Shown: one piece after another, positions 51,869 through 60,002 of the stretch | Numbering within the stretch: the stretch's first letter is position 1 | Layout of the letters: each line of letters opens with the position of its first letter | Assembly (NCBI RefSeq): GCF_003515065.1 | Contig: NZ_QXGH01000015.1 | Span: forward strand, 159,135 to 223,134 | Length of the DNA: 64,000 nt | Source of the DNA: Nocardioides immobilis | GTDB taxonomy: Bacteria > Actinomycetota > Actinomycetes > Propionibacteriales > Nocardioidaceae | Direction of reading: 5' to 3' | Program-made: the position numbers and the translations under genes | Notes under the pieces: model-generated | What the model was told of the DNA's origin: nothing | Database searches by the model: none | What the model saw: only the letters and a program-made list of their open reading frames with translations

Positions 51869-52690
51869 CTAGCCCCCCGCCCCCCGCACGATCGCCAGGA
51901 TCCGCTCGTCGATCCAGGCGAGGTCGGGGGCGACGCGCATCTCGTAGTTCTCGGTGCCGACCCAGTCGCGGAAGTCGCGGTGGCCGGCGGCGGTCGCGAA
52001 CGCCTCGAGCTCGGCCCGGAGCTCGTCGTCGACGGGGACCCGCTCCTCCTCGGTCGAGGCGGTGAGGTAGAGGTCGTTGAGGTCGAGCAGCCGGGCGAGC
52101 TCGTCGATCGGGGTCGGGTGGTCGTCGACCCGGAGGTCGACGGCGACGTCGTCGAGGCCGCCGTACCCTGCCGCCTCCTTGACCACCAGGAGTGCCGCCG
52201 ACTGCCGCCCGCGCTTGTCGCCTCCCGCCGCGTCGCCAGCGGCGAGGGCCGCGAGCATCCGATCGGCCAGGGGGGCGTCGGGGTCGCTCCCCAGCCACGC
52301 CTCCTCCATCGCGTCGACGACCGCGGCGCCGGCGAGGCAATTGCCCTGGATCGCGTAGCCCTCGCCGGTCACCCCACCGGCCCAGTCGATGCACTCCTGG
52401 CCGGTGTGCGACGCAGCGCCGCCGTCGATGTCGACGATGCCGACCTGGCGGTGCTGGCGCTCGGTGTCCTCCTCCAGCAGTCGCTGGAGGGCGACCGGCG
52501 CGGTCGCGCCCTCGTCGAGGAGGGAGAGCGCGATCCCCTTGTAGGCCACGTTGGCATCGGCCTGGGTGGCGATGGCGCCCACGCCGGCCACCGCGGCCGG
52601 CACGGCCGCGCCGACAGCGAGGAACTTCGAGGCGACGGCGACTCCCCAGGACTCACCGTCAGCGGACCGGGCCACGATCGAGAAGGTCAT
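51869..52690 (-). CDS. DUF1028 family protein (Ntn-hydrolase-like)
   Basis: The 273-residue protein starts MTFSIVARSADGESWGVAVASKF, the DUF1028 signature, and contains ATQADANVAYKG and GYAIQGNCLAG. The family has an N-terminal-nucleophile hydrolase-like fold and often travels with amidase or peptidase genes; the reaction is not established. The C-terminal 90 residues are a conserved extension with a putative peptidoglycan-binding-like helix pair. ATG 52690 lies six bases after a TACCGT box. Confidence 0.82.
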   Translation of the reverse strand: MTFSIVARSADGESWGVAVASKFLAVGAAVPAAVAGVGAIATQADANVAYKGIALSLLDEGATAPVALQRLLEEDTERQHRQVGIVDIDGGAASHTGQECIDWAGGVTGEGYAIQGNCLAGAAVVDAMEEAWLGSDPDAPLADRMLAALAAGDAAGGDKRGRQSAALLVVKEAAGYGGLDDVAVDLRVDDHPTPIDELARLLDLNDLYLTASTEEERVPVDDELRAELEAFATAAGHRDFRDWVGTENYEMRVAPDLAWIDERILAIVRGAGG

Positions 52691-52696
52691 ACCGGA

Positions 52697-52702
52697 ACGG
52701 TA
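52697..52702 (-). promoter_or_regulatory. Putative -10 box (TACCGT) for leaderless DUF1028 gene
   Basis: TACCGT on the minus strand is six bases before ATG 52690. Confidence 0.45.
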
Positions 52703-52729
52703 GCGACCGGAGATCGCCGTCGCCGATGG

Positions 52730-52759
52730 GTGACCCGGATCGGGGTGCTTCGCTACGCT
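52730..52759 (+). promoter_or_regulatory. Putative sigma-70-type promoter of pfk
   Basis: GTGACC (52730-52735) and TACGCT (52754-52759) are 18 bases apart, close to the actinobacterial housekeeping consensus. Transcription would start near 52766 and give a leader of about 43 bases that includes the AAGGAG site. Confidence 0.4.
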
Positions 52760-52808
52760 CGACCTGGTTGAACGATCCAATCCCCGGGCCTGGAGAAGGA
52801 GTGACGTG

Positions 52809-53837
52809 ATGCGCGTCGGAGTGCTGACTGGCGGGGGCGACTGCCCCGGCCTGAACGCGGTGATCCGCGCCGTGGTGCGCAAGGGGGTGAAGCAGCACGG
52901 GTTCGACTTCGTCGGCTTCCGCGACGGCTGGAAGGGACCGCTCGAGGGCATCACCATGGAGCTGGGCATCGCCGAGTGCCGGGGGATCCTGCCGCGGGGC
53001 GGCACCATCCTCGGCTCCTCCCGAACCAACCCGTTCAAGGTCGACGACGGCGTGCAGCGGATCAAGGACAACCTCGCGACTGCCGGGGTCGACGCGCTGG
53101 TCGCGATCGGCGGCGAGGACACCCTCGGCGTCGCCACCAAGCTCGCCGACCTCGGGGTCAACGTCGTCGGCGTCCCGAAGACCATCGACAACGACCTCTC
53201 CGGCACCGACTTCACGTTCGGCTTCGACACCGCGGTCAACATCGCGACCGAGGCGATCGACCGGCTGCACACCACCGCCGAGTCGCACCACCGCGTGCTC
53301 GTCGTCGAGGTGATGGGACGCCACGCCGGGTGGATCGCCCTGCACTCCGGGATCGCCGGCGGCGCCAGCACCGTGCTGATCCCCGAGCAGCCGTTCGACA
53401 TCGACGAGGTCTGCGCCCTGGTGCAGAAGCGGTTCGAGTCCAAGTTCGCCCCGATCCTGGTCGTGTCCGAGGGTGCGGTGCCGCGCGACGGCACCGGGAT
53501 GACGCTGCAGAGCGGCGAGGTCGACGCGTTCGGGCACGTCCGCCTCGGCGGCATCGGCGACCGGCTCGCCAAGGAGATCGAGGACCGCACCGGGGCCGAG
53601 GCGCGCGCCGTCGTGCTCGGCCACGTCCAGCGTGGCGGCACGCCGACGGCGTTCGACCGGTGGCTGGCCACCCGGTTCGGGCTGCAGGCGATCGGTGCCG
53701 TCGCCGACGGCGACTTCGGGGTGATGGTCGCGCTGCGCGGCAAGGACATCATCCGGGTGCCGCTCATCGAGGGCACCGGCGAGCTCAAGCTCGTCAGCCC
53801 GGAGGAGTACGCCGAGGCGCAGGTCTTCTTCGGCTGA
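52809..53837 (+). CDS. pfkA: 6-phosphofructokinase, residues of the PPi-dependent type
   Basis: The 342-residue enzyme phosphorylates fructose 6-phosphate. Motifs are GVLTGGGDCPGLNAVIR (4-20), PKTIDNDL (123-130) with catalytic Asp127, and MGRHAGWIAL. At the phosphoryl-donor site Asp104 (GGEDT) and Lys124 are present; in well-studied ATP enzymes both are glycine, while the Asp/Lys pair marks PPi-dependent enzymes such as that of Amycolatopsis. So PPi is the likely donor. ATG 52809 has AAGGAG seven bases upstream; GTG 52806 is a close alternative. Confidence 0.9.
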   Translation: MRVGVLTGGGDCPGLNAVIRAVVRKGVKQHGFDFVGFRDGWKGPLEGITMELGIAECRGILPRGGTILGSSRTNPFKVDDGVQRIKDNLATAGVDALVAIGGEDTLGVATKLADLGVNVVGVPKTIDNDLSGTDFTFGFDTAVNIATEAIDRLHTTAESHHRVLVVEVMGRHAGWIALHSGIAGGASTVLIPEQPFDIDEVCALVQKRFESKFAPILVVSEGAVPRDGTGMTLQSGEVDAFGHVRLGGIGDRLAKEIEDRTGAEARAVVLGHVQRGGTPTAFDRWLATRFGLQAIGAVADGDFGVMVALRGKDIIRVPLIEGTGELKLVSPEEYAEAQVFFG

Positions 53838-53849
53838 CGGCTCCTTCCC

Positions 53850-53865
53850 TCAGCCGATCGGCTGA
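53850..53865. promoter_or_regulatory. Perfect 16-base palindrome touching the amidohydrolase start
   Basis: TCAGCCGATCGGCTGA is fully self-complementary; its last base is the A of the ATG at 53865. It could be an operator for the amidohydrolase gene or a terminator after pfk; another GGCTGA at 53832-53837 could pair with its left half. Confidence 0.4.
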
Positions 53866-55100
53866 TGACATCGGGCCCGCACGCGGTCCAGACTCGGCCT
53901 GTGTTCGCTTGGCGCGCTCCCCGTGCATTCGATGGCAGCCGGTTCCTCCCGGGCGGTGCGACGGTCCTGATCGAGGGGGCGCGGATCGTCGGCGTCGAAC
54001 CAGGCGACTTCACCGTGCCCGCCGGGTGCGAGGTGACGTCGTACGACGGAACGCTCCTGCCCGGCCTGGTGGACGCGCACGTCCACCTGGTCTCCGACGG
54101 CCAACCGGGGTCACTCGAGCGGGTGGGATCGATGACGCTCGAGGAGATCGACGTCGAGATCGACAAGTCCCTGGCCGCGCAGGCCGCGGGCGGGGTGACG
54201 ACGGTGCGCGACCTGGGAGATCGCGGCTACCGGACGCTCGGGACCCGCGACCGCCGTGCTCCGGGTCAGCCGCGGATCGTTGCAGCCGGGCCGCCGATCA
54301 CCAGTCCGGACGGCCATTGCCACTTCCTCGGCAGCATCGCTGGAACGCCGGACGAGCTCAGAGCGGCCGTTGCGGAGCACCACGAGCGGGGCGTGGACGT
54401 GATCAAGGTGATGGCGAGCGGCGGGTTCCTGACCCCCGGCACCGACATGTTCGGTGCGCAGTACACCTCGAACGACATCCGGGTCATCGTCGACGCCGCG
54501 CACGCCGTCGGGCTGCAGGTGCTCGCGCACGCGCACTCGGTCGCCGGGATCGAGGCCGCGCTCGCGGGGGGCGTCGACGGGATCGAGCACTTCAGCGGGA
54601 TCGCCGAGGGCGGCGCCGAGCTCAGCGACGACCTGCTCGACCGGGTCGCGGCGGCCGGGGTCGCCGTCGATCCGACGATGGGCTTCGACCCCGACATCAT
54701 GGCGAACATGCCGCCGCCCCCGCCCCAGGTCACCGAGACGTTCGCGCGGCTGGGCCTCGACTTCGACCAGATGATGGCCCAGCGGTACGTCGACCTCGGC
54801 CGGATGCGCGCGCACGGGGTCCGGGTGGTGCCCGGCGTCGACTCCGGGGCGATGCCGGCCAAGCCGCACGGTGGCGCGTGGCGAGCCGTCACCGACATGG
54901 TGAAGAGCGGCTACCCGGTCGAGGAGGCACTGGCCGCCGGGACCTCGGGCGCCGCGGACGCGTGCGGCGTCGGTGACGTGACCGGCCGGCTGGCCGTGGG
55001 GTACGACGCCGACCTGCTGGTCGCCGAGGGAGACCTGGCCGCCGACCCGGCTGGTCTGGGCCGGCCACAGGCGGTCCTGGTCAGGGGACACCAGATCTGA
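53865..55100 (+). CDS. Amidohydrolase family metal-dependent hydrolase (imidazolonepropionase/Xaa-Pro-dipeptidase-like)
   Basis: This 411-residue TIM-barrel amidohydrolase has all ligands of a binuclear site: His72 and His74 (VDAHVHL), Lys181 for carboxylation (VIKVMASGGF), His222 (AHAHS), His242 (GIEHFSG) and Asp326 (GVDSGAM). Small beta-sandwich pieces flank the barrel. Members with these motifs cut Xaa-Pro or Xaa-Arg/Lys dipeptides or related amides. No signal peptide. GTG 53901 is an alternative start. The APC permease gene follows, which suggests uptake and cleavage of an amino acid derivative. Confidence 0.82.
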   Translation: MTSGPHAVQTRPVFAWRAPRAFDGSRFLPGGATVLIEGARIVGVEPGDFTVPAGCEVTSYDGTLLPGLVDAHVHLVSDGQPGSLERVGSMTLEEIDVEIDKSLAAQAAGGVTTVRDLGDRGYRTLGTRDRRAPGQPRIVAAGPPITSPDGHCHFLGSIAGTPDELRAAVAEHHERGVDVIKVMASGGFLTPGTDMFGAQYTSNDIRVIVDAAHAVGLQVLAHAHSVAGIEAALAGGVDGIEHFSGIAEGGAELSDDLLDRVAAAGVAVDPTMGFDPDIMANMPPPPPQVTETFARLGLDFDQMMAQRYVDLGRMRAHGVRVVPGVDSGAMPAKPHGGAWRAVTDMVKSGYPVEEALAAGTSGAADACGVGDVTGRLAVGYDADLLVAEGDLAADPAGLGRPQAVLVRGHQI

Positions 55101-55189
55101 GGCGCTCCGCCGCGGTCCTTCCCAAACAGGAATTCTTGCGGGAGGGTGACGTCCACGGAAGCGGACCTCACCCCATGGAGGGATCTCGG

Positions 55190-56695
55190 ATGACTGCCTC
55201 GACCTCGAGGGACCACGCCCCGGCCGAAGGGCAGCGGCACGAGCTCAAGCGGGTGATGGGCCCCGGCCTGCTGCTGCTCTTCATCGTCGGCGACATCCTC
55301 GGCGCCGGCGTCTACGCCGTCACCGGTCGGCTGGCCGGCCAGGTGGGCGGCATCGCCTGGCTGCCGTTCCTCGTCGCGTTCGCGGTCGCCACCCTGACGG
55401 CGTACTCCTATCTCGAGCTGGTCACCAAGTTCCCCCAGGCGGCCGGTGCTGCGCTCTACGCCCACAAGGCCTTCGGCGTCCACTTCGTCACGTTCCTCGT
55501 GGCGTTCACGGTCGTGTGCTCGGGCATCACCAGCGCCTCCACCTCGTCCAACCTGCTGGCGAACAACCTGCTGCTCGGCCTGAACAACATCTGGGAGGAC
55601 GTCCCGACCACCAGCGGGTGGGCGATGGCGATCGCGCTGGCGTTCATGATCCTGCTCGCGGCGATCAACCTCCGGGGCGTCGGGGAGAGCGTCAAGTTCA
55701 ACATCGTGCTCACGCTGATCGAGATGGCGGCGCTCGCGATCGTCATCGTGATCGGCTTCGTGGTCATCAGCCGCGGCGACGGCGACTTCGACCGGGTCAC
55801 CGTCTTCGAGAGCCCCGACGACAAGGGCCTGTTCCTGGCGGTCACCATCGCCACGACGATCGCGTTCTTCGCGATGGTGGGCTTCGAGGACTCCGTGAAC
55901 ATGGTCGAGGAGACGCGCGAGCCCGAGCGGATCTTCCCGCGCGTGATGCTCACCGGACTCGGCATCGCGGCGCTGATCTACATGCTGGTCGCGGTGTCCG
56001 TGGTCGTCGTCATCCCTCCGGGTGACATCGCAGCGCCGACGAACCCGGACGCCGGCATCCTCATCGACGTCGTCAAGCTCGGCGCTCCCGACCTGCCGAT
56101 CGACGACTTCTTCCCGTTCATGACGGTGTTCGCGGTCGCCAACACCGCGCTGATCAACATGCTGATGGCCAGCAGGCTCATCTACGGCATGGCCCGCCAG
56201 CAGGTGCTGCCGCCCGCCCTCGGAACCGTCCTCGCCGGGCGCCGTACCCCGTGGGCGGCGATCGCGTTCACCACCGTGCTGGCGCTGGGCCTGATCGTCG
56301 CGGTCGTCAAGCTCAGCGACAAGACGATCGGCGACGCCGACAAGGGCACCGAGGTGTCGGTCGTCAGCGCTCTCTCCGGCACCACCGCACTGCTGCTGCT
56401 CGCGGTCTTCACGATCGTCAACATCGCCTGCCTCGTCCTGCGCAAGGACCCGGGGGACGGGAGCTCGTTCAAGGCCCCGATCGTGGTGCCGGTGCTGGGT
56501 GCCCTCTTCTGCGCCTACCTGCTCGGTCCGTGGGCGCGGCTGGAGGCAGACCAGGTGCAGTACGTCATCGCCGGGATCCTGCTCCTGGTCGGCATCGTGC
56601 TGTGGGGCATCACGCGGATCTTCTACAAGCCCGAGGGCGGTCATTTCGCCGACATCGAGCACATGGACATCGATCCCACGGACGACCCGAGGTAG
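55190..56695 (+). CDS. APC superfamily amino acid permease
   Basis: The 501-residue transporter has twelve predicted helices. The first shows GPGLLLLFIVGDILGAGVYAVTG, with the glycine-rich break that binds the substrate alpha-amino and carboxyl groups, and helix 6 shows AFFAMVGFEDSVNMVEE. The C-terminal cytosolic tail is acidic. ATG 55190 follows GGAGGG by eight bases. Substrate is probably an amino acid or amine; neighbours support a link to amide metabolism. Confidence 0.9.
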   Translation: MTASTSRDHAPAEGQRHELKRVMGPGLLLLFIVGDILGAGVYAVTGRLAGQVGGIAWLPFLVAFAVATLTAYSYLELVTKFPQAAGAALYAHKAFGVHFVTFLVAFTVVCSGITSASTSSNLLANNLLLGLNNIWEDVPTTSGWAMAIALAFMILLAAINLRGVGESVKFNIVLTLIEMAALAIVIVIGFVVISRGDGDFDRVTVFESPDDKGLFLAVTIATTIAFFAMVGFEDSVNMVEETREPERIFPRVMLTGLGIAALIYMLVAVSVVVVIPPGDIAAPTNPDAGILIDVVKLGAPDLPIDDFFPFMTVFAVANTALINMLMASRLIYGMARQQVLPPALGTVLAGRRTPWAAIAFTTVLALGLIVAVVKLSDKTIGDADKGTEVSVVSALSGTTALLLLAVFTIVNIACLVLRKDPGDGSSFKAPIVVPVLGALFCAYLLGPWARLEADQVQYVIAGILLLVGIVLWGITRIFYKPEGGHFADIEHMDIDPTDDPR

Positions 56696-56742
56696 CCCGA
56701 CAAGGTCTGGTGGCACCCGCCGCGACGTGGGACTGTTGCGGC

Positions 56743-58776
56743 ATGGACGTCCTGCGTCTGCAGTTCTCCGAGCTTCGGGTCCCGTTGAAGATGACCTTCC
56801 GGCACGCGTCGGCCGACCGCACGCACGGCGAGAGCCTGTGGGTCGAGGCGTCGCGCGGCGGTCTGCGCGGCTACGGCGAAGGCTGCCCGCGACCGTACGT
56901 GACGGGTGAGACGCGTGACTCCGTCCGCGCGTGGCTCGGGGCCCGCGCTGCGCAGATCACGGCCGAGTGCGGCTCCCTGGGCGACGTCCGGGCGTGGACG
57001 GTCGCGCACGAGGAGGAGATCGACGGCTCGCCATCGGCGTGGTGCGGCGTCGAGATGGCGCTGCTCGACCTGTTCGCGCAGGAGCTGGCGAACAGCGTCG
57101 AGGGCCTGCTCGGACTCAAGCCTCCGGGAGGGCCACATCGATACAGCGCGGTGCTCGGCAACGACGAGCGGTGGAAGACCCGGTTCCTCATCGACCAGTA
57201 CTGCATCCTCGGCCTCACCGACTTCAAGGTGAAGCTTGGTGGGGACCTGGCCGTCGATCAGCAGAAGATCGCCGACATCGCCGAGCTGGCCGGGGTGCAC
57301 GGCGTCGAAGGCTGGCGCGTCCGCGTCGATGCCAACAACCTCTGGGCGTATGAGCCCGGTGCCGCGCTCGGCTACCTGAAGGCCCTCGACGCCCCCCTGT
57401 TCGGCATCGAGGAGCCAGTGGCTCCGCGGGATGTCGAGACCCAAAGCGCGATCAGCGCCGAGCTCGGGGTGCCGATCATCCTCGACGAGAGCCTGTGCAC
57501 CATGGCCGACCTCGAGCGGTACGACGACCTGCCCGGCTCCTACATCGCGAACCTGAAGGTGTCCCGCGTCGGTGGCGTACTCCGTGCGTTGCGCCTCGTG
57601 GACGCGATCAACGAGCGGGGCTGGCCGCTCATCGTCGGAGCCCACGTGGGGGAGACGTCGGTGCTCACGCGAGCGGCCATGCTGGTTGCCGCGCAGGCTG
57701 ACGACCTGGCCGCTCAGGAGGGGGCGTTCGGCTCGCGCCTGATCGAGCGCGAACCAGTCACGCCCAGCCTGCGCTGGGGCCGTGGAGGCCGGCTCGACCT
57801 CAGCCGGCTGTACGCGGAGGTGACTCCCGAGGGTCTGCAGGTCACTCCGCCGGATGCCTGGGGGCGCGGATGGGGCACGACCGGCCGCGCACCGCACGCC
57901 TCGTGGCCGGAGCGGGAGAAGGTGGCGGTGCAGACGATGTCGGACGGGTACGACGTCCACTACCGGCTCTGGGGCCCCGAGCAGGGCGACGACGTCGTGG
58001 TCGTCCTTCACGGCGGGATGAGTCATTCGCTGTGGCAGCGTCCCCTCGCCGAGGCCATCTGCGCGCAGTCGGACTTCGCGGTCTTCGCGCCCGACCGCCG
58101 GGGGTGTGGGCTCAACCAGGGTCGGGGCGATCTCGGCAGTGCCGACCGCTGCATCGTCGACGTCGAGGAGAACCTCCGCTACCTGGCCGAGCGCTACCAG
58201 CGGGTGCACCTCGCCGGCTGGTGCCAGGGAGCGCAGTTCGCCGCCGTGGCTGCCCAGCACCTCCAGGACGAGGACTGGCTCGCCAGCCTGCTTCTCGTCA
58301 CGCCGGGTTTGTTCTGGAACGCCCGCTTCCGCTCGGTCATGGACATGACCGAGCGGGTGGTGCAGCACATGCTGACCCACTTCGACCTCGGTCCCGACCG
58401 CGACGAGTCGTTCGTCCCCGTGCCGCTGCAGGCGACCGACTTCACGCTCGCGCCCGAGGGTCTGGACTTCATCGACGCCGACGACCTCAAGACGACTCAG
58501 CTCACGCTGAAATCTGTGGTGGTCATCGACGAGGTGCAGGAGCGGTCGTGGGAGGCCATTCTCGGTGTCCGGCTCCCGATATTCGCCGTCACGGCCACGG
58601 GCGACCGCATCGTCGACAACGAGAAGGTCCGCGCCTGGATCGCGCCGGTGCTGGCGCAGGCCCCGACGAGCCACCTCGTGGAGGTGGAGACCGGTCACGC
58701 CGTGCAGTTCGAACGTGCGGACGAGCTGGCGACGGAGATGGTCGCGTTCATCAGGTCGTGTAGGGCAACCGCCTAG
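56743..58776 (+). CDS. Fusion: enolase-superfamily (MLE-type) enzyme plus alpha/beta hydrolase with Cys nucleophile
   Basis: This 677-residue protein has two complete catalytic halves. Residues 1-375 form an enolase-superfamily enzyme of the muconate-lactonising/dipeptide-epimerase subgroup: K-x-K at Lys162 and Lys164 (FKVKLG), metal ligands Asp196 (VDANN), Glu223 (IEEP) and Asp249 (LDES), and Lys272 (NLKVSRVGG). After a linker (376-395), residues 396-677 form an alpha/beta hydrolase with HGG (423-425), nucleophile Cys494 in G-W-C-Q-G, Asp621 (TGDRIVD) and His652 (ETGHAV). The elbow resembles dienelactone hydrolase or PHA synthase rather than a Ser lipase. Each half is of normal length. The reaction is unknown; epimerisation or cycloisomerisation followed by hydrolysis is an inference. 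Confidence 0.85.
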   Translation: MDVLRLQFSELRVPLKMTFRHASADRTHGESLWVEASRGGLRGYGEGCPRPYVTGETRDSVRAWLGARAAQITAECGSLGDVRAWTVAHEEEIDGSPSAWCGVEMALLDLFAQELANSVEGLLGLKPPGGPHRYSAVLGNDERWKTRFLIDQYCILGLTDFKVKLGGDLAVDQQKIADIAELAGVHGVEGWRVRVDANNLWAYEPGAALGYLKALDAPLFGIEEPVAPRDVETQSAISAELGVPIILDESLCTMADLERYDDLPGSYIANLKVSRVGGVLRALRLVDAINERGWPLIVGAHVGETSVLTRAAMLVAAQADDLAAQEGAFGSRLIEREPVTPSLRWGRGGRLDLSRLYAEVTPEGLQVTPPDAWGRGWGTTGRAPHASWPEREKVAVQTMSDGYDVHYRLWGPEQGDDVVVVLHGGMSHSLWQRPLAEAICAQSDFAVFAPDRRGCGLNQGRGDLGSADRCIVDVEENLRYLAERYQRVHLAGWCQGAQFAAVAAQHLQDEDWLASLLLVTPGLFWNARFRSVMDMTERVVQHMLTHFDLGPDRDESFVPVPLQATDFTLAPEGLDFIDADDLKTTQLTLKSVVVIDEVQERSWEAILGVRLPIFAVTATGDRIVDNEKVRAWIAPVLAQAPTSHLVEVETGHAVQFERADELATEMVAFIRSCRATA

Positions 58777-59896
58777 CCAGCACCCGGGCAATGTTGCGCC
58801 ACACCTGCGCCTGATCCGTCCCGTTCGACAGCCGCGTCAGCGCCGTCTGGCTCAGGAGCAGCACGCGCGTGTCGTCCCCAGCCGCGACGATGTCGACCGT
58901 CCGGGGCCGGTCGAGCACGACCGCGATCTCGCCGAACAGCTCGCCCTCGCCCAACATCCGCACCACACGCTCCCCGGCCTTGACCTCCACGACGCCGTCG
59001 AGCACGAAGCCGAGGAACCGCCCGCCATCGCCCGCAGCGATGACGACGTCGCCGTCGGAGCAGTCCACCTCGAGGGCATTGCGGAGGAGCTCGGCGCGTC
59101 CCTTGGGGGTGAGCCCTTCGGTGAGCCAGGCGTGGATGTCGGGGTCGCCCTGGTCCCCGGCCTCGCCCTCGTCGCGCTCGTAGAACGCGACGCCGGGGTC
59201 GATCCGACCCTCGCGCGCCTCCAGCTCGCGGTACCACCGCAGGCCCTCGGTCGGCATCGGCGCGTCGCGCGGCAGCTCACGCAGCAACGGCGTGCCGACG
59301 CGCTCCATGTGCTCCCGGTCGTGGTGCACGTGGACCATCGGGATCCGGAAGCCACCGAGCGAGCTCTGGTGCACCGAGCCCAACGGGCGGAAGCCGAGCC
59401 GTAGGTAATTGGCGTACAGGCCGGGCTCGCAGCTCTGGAGACTGATCAGCAATTCCCGTGCGAGTGAGTAGCGGTAGAGCTCGCGCATGATCACGTACGA
59501 CGCGGGGGTGCTCCGGTGGGAGCGCAGCACGGCGAACCGGGTGAGGATCTGGGTACGGTCGAGGAGCTCCGGCGCCAGCTTGTCGATCTGGTACTCGTCA
59601 CGGCTGGACCTGAGCGTGGCGATCTGGGGTGCCGGCGTCGATCGAACGCAGCCCACGATCCGGTCGTCCGCGGTGTCCCGCACCGCTACGAGAACGTCGT
59701 CGACGTCGACGTCGACGTCGACGAACGCCGCCGACTCCAGCACGCTGCGTCCCTTGACCCGCTTGAGCTCGAGTCGACGGACCTCGTCAAGCACCTTCAG
59801 GCACTCGTCCCGGTCCGCGGTGGACTCGACGACGAGGCCGACGTACCGTCCGCGCAACACGTCGATCTGATGCTTGAGCGAGCGCAACTTGCTCAC
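58751..59896 (-). CDS. FeeM-like N-acyltransferase (GNAT fold) with C-terminal cyclic-nucleotide-binding domain
   Basis: The 381-residue protein has an acyltransferase-like domain (about 20-215) with the pattern of N-acyl-amino-acid synthases and autoinducer-synthase relatives: LTRFAVLRSHRSTPASYVIMREL, GLYANYLRLGFRPLGSVHQ and GGFRIPMVHVHHDREHMERVGTPLL. A linker leads to a cyclic-nucleotide-binding domain (about 268-370) with the phosphate cassette GELFGEIAVVLDRPRTVDIVA (318-338), including Glu323 and an Arg. cAMP control of acyl transfer is likely. GTG 59896 is the first plausible start. The 3' end overlaps the convergent fusion gene by 26 bases. The acyltransferase assignment is by pattern only. 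Confidence 0.7.
   Translation of the reverse strand: MSKLRSLKHQIDVLRGRYVGLVVESTADRDECLKVLDEVRRLELKRVKGRSVLESAAFVDVDVDVDDVLVAVRDTADDRIVGCVRSTPAPQIATLRSSRDEYQIDKLAPELLDRTQILTRFAVLRSHRSTPASYVIMRELYRYSLARELLISLQSCEPGLYANYLRLGFRPLGSVHQSSLGGFRIPMVHVHHDREHMERVGTPLLRELPRDAPMPTEGLRWYRELEAREGRIDPGVAFYERDEGEAGDQGDPDIHAWLTEGLTPKGRAELLRNALEVDCSDGDVVIAAGDGGRFLGFVLDGVVEVKAGERVVRMLGEGELFGEIAVVLDRPRTVDIVAAGDDTRVLLLSQTALTRLSNGTDQAQVWRNIARVLARRLPYTT
59699..59722. repeat. Six-base tandem repeat (CGACGT) about four copies
   Basis: CGACGT repeats in register and encodes the Val-Asp run at residues 59-67 of the acyltransferase protein. Unit size keeps the frame. Confidence 0.8.
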
Positions 59897-59990
59897 GTCC
59901 GGCAGGTTAGCCCAGTCCGAACCGCAGCGACGCGTGATCACCAGGTGCCCATGGTGGGTCGCTGAGTCGGCGGTCTCGGGCGAGGCGCCG

Positions 59991-59996
59991 TACCCT
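59991..59996 (+). promoter_or_regulatory. Putative -10 box (TACCCT) for leaderless DAHP synthase gene
   Basis: TACCCT ends six bases before GTG 60003, which favours that codon over the GTG at 60000. Confidence 0.45.
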
Positions 59997-60002
59997 TGAG
60001 TG

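Noticed and set aside
59699..59722. CRISPR-like repeat
   Set aside because: It is a six-base in-frame simple repeat inside a coding region with no spacers.
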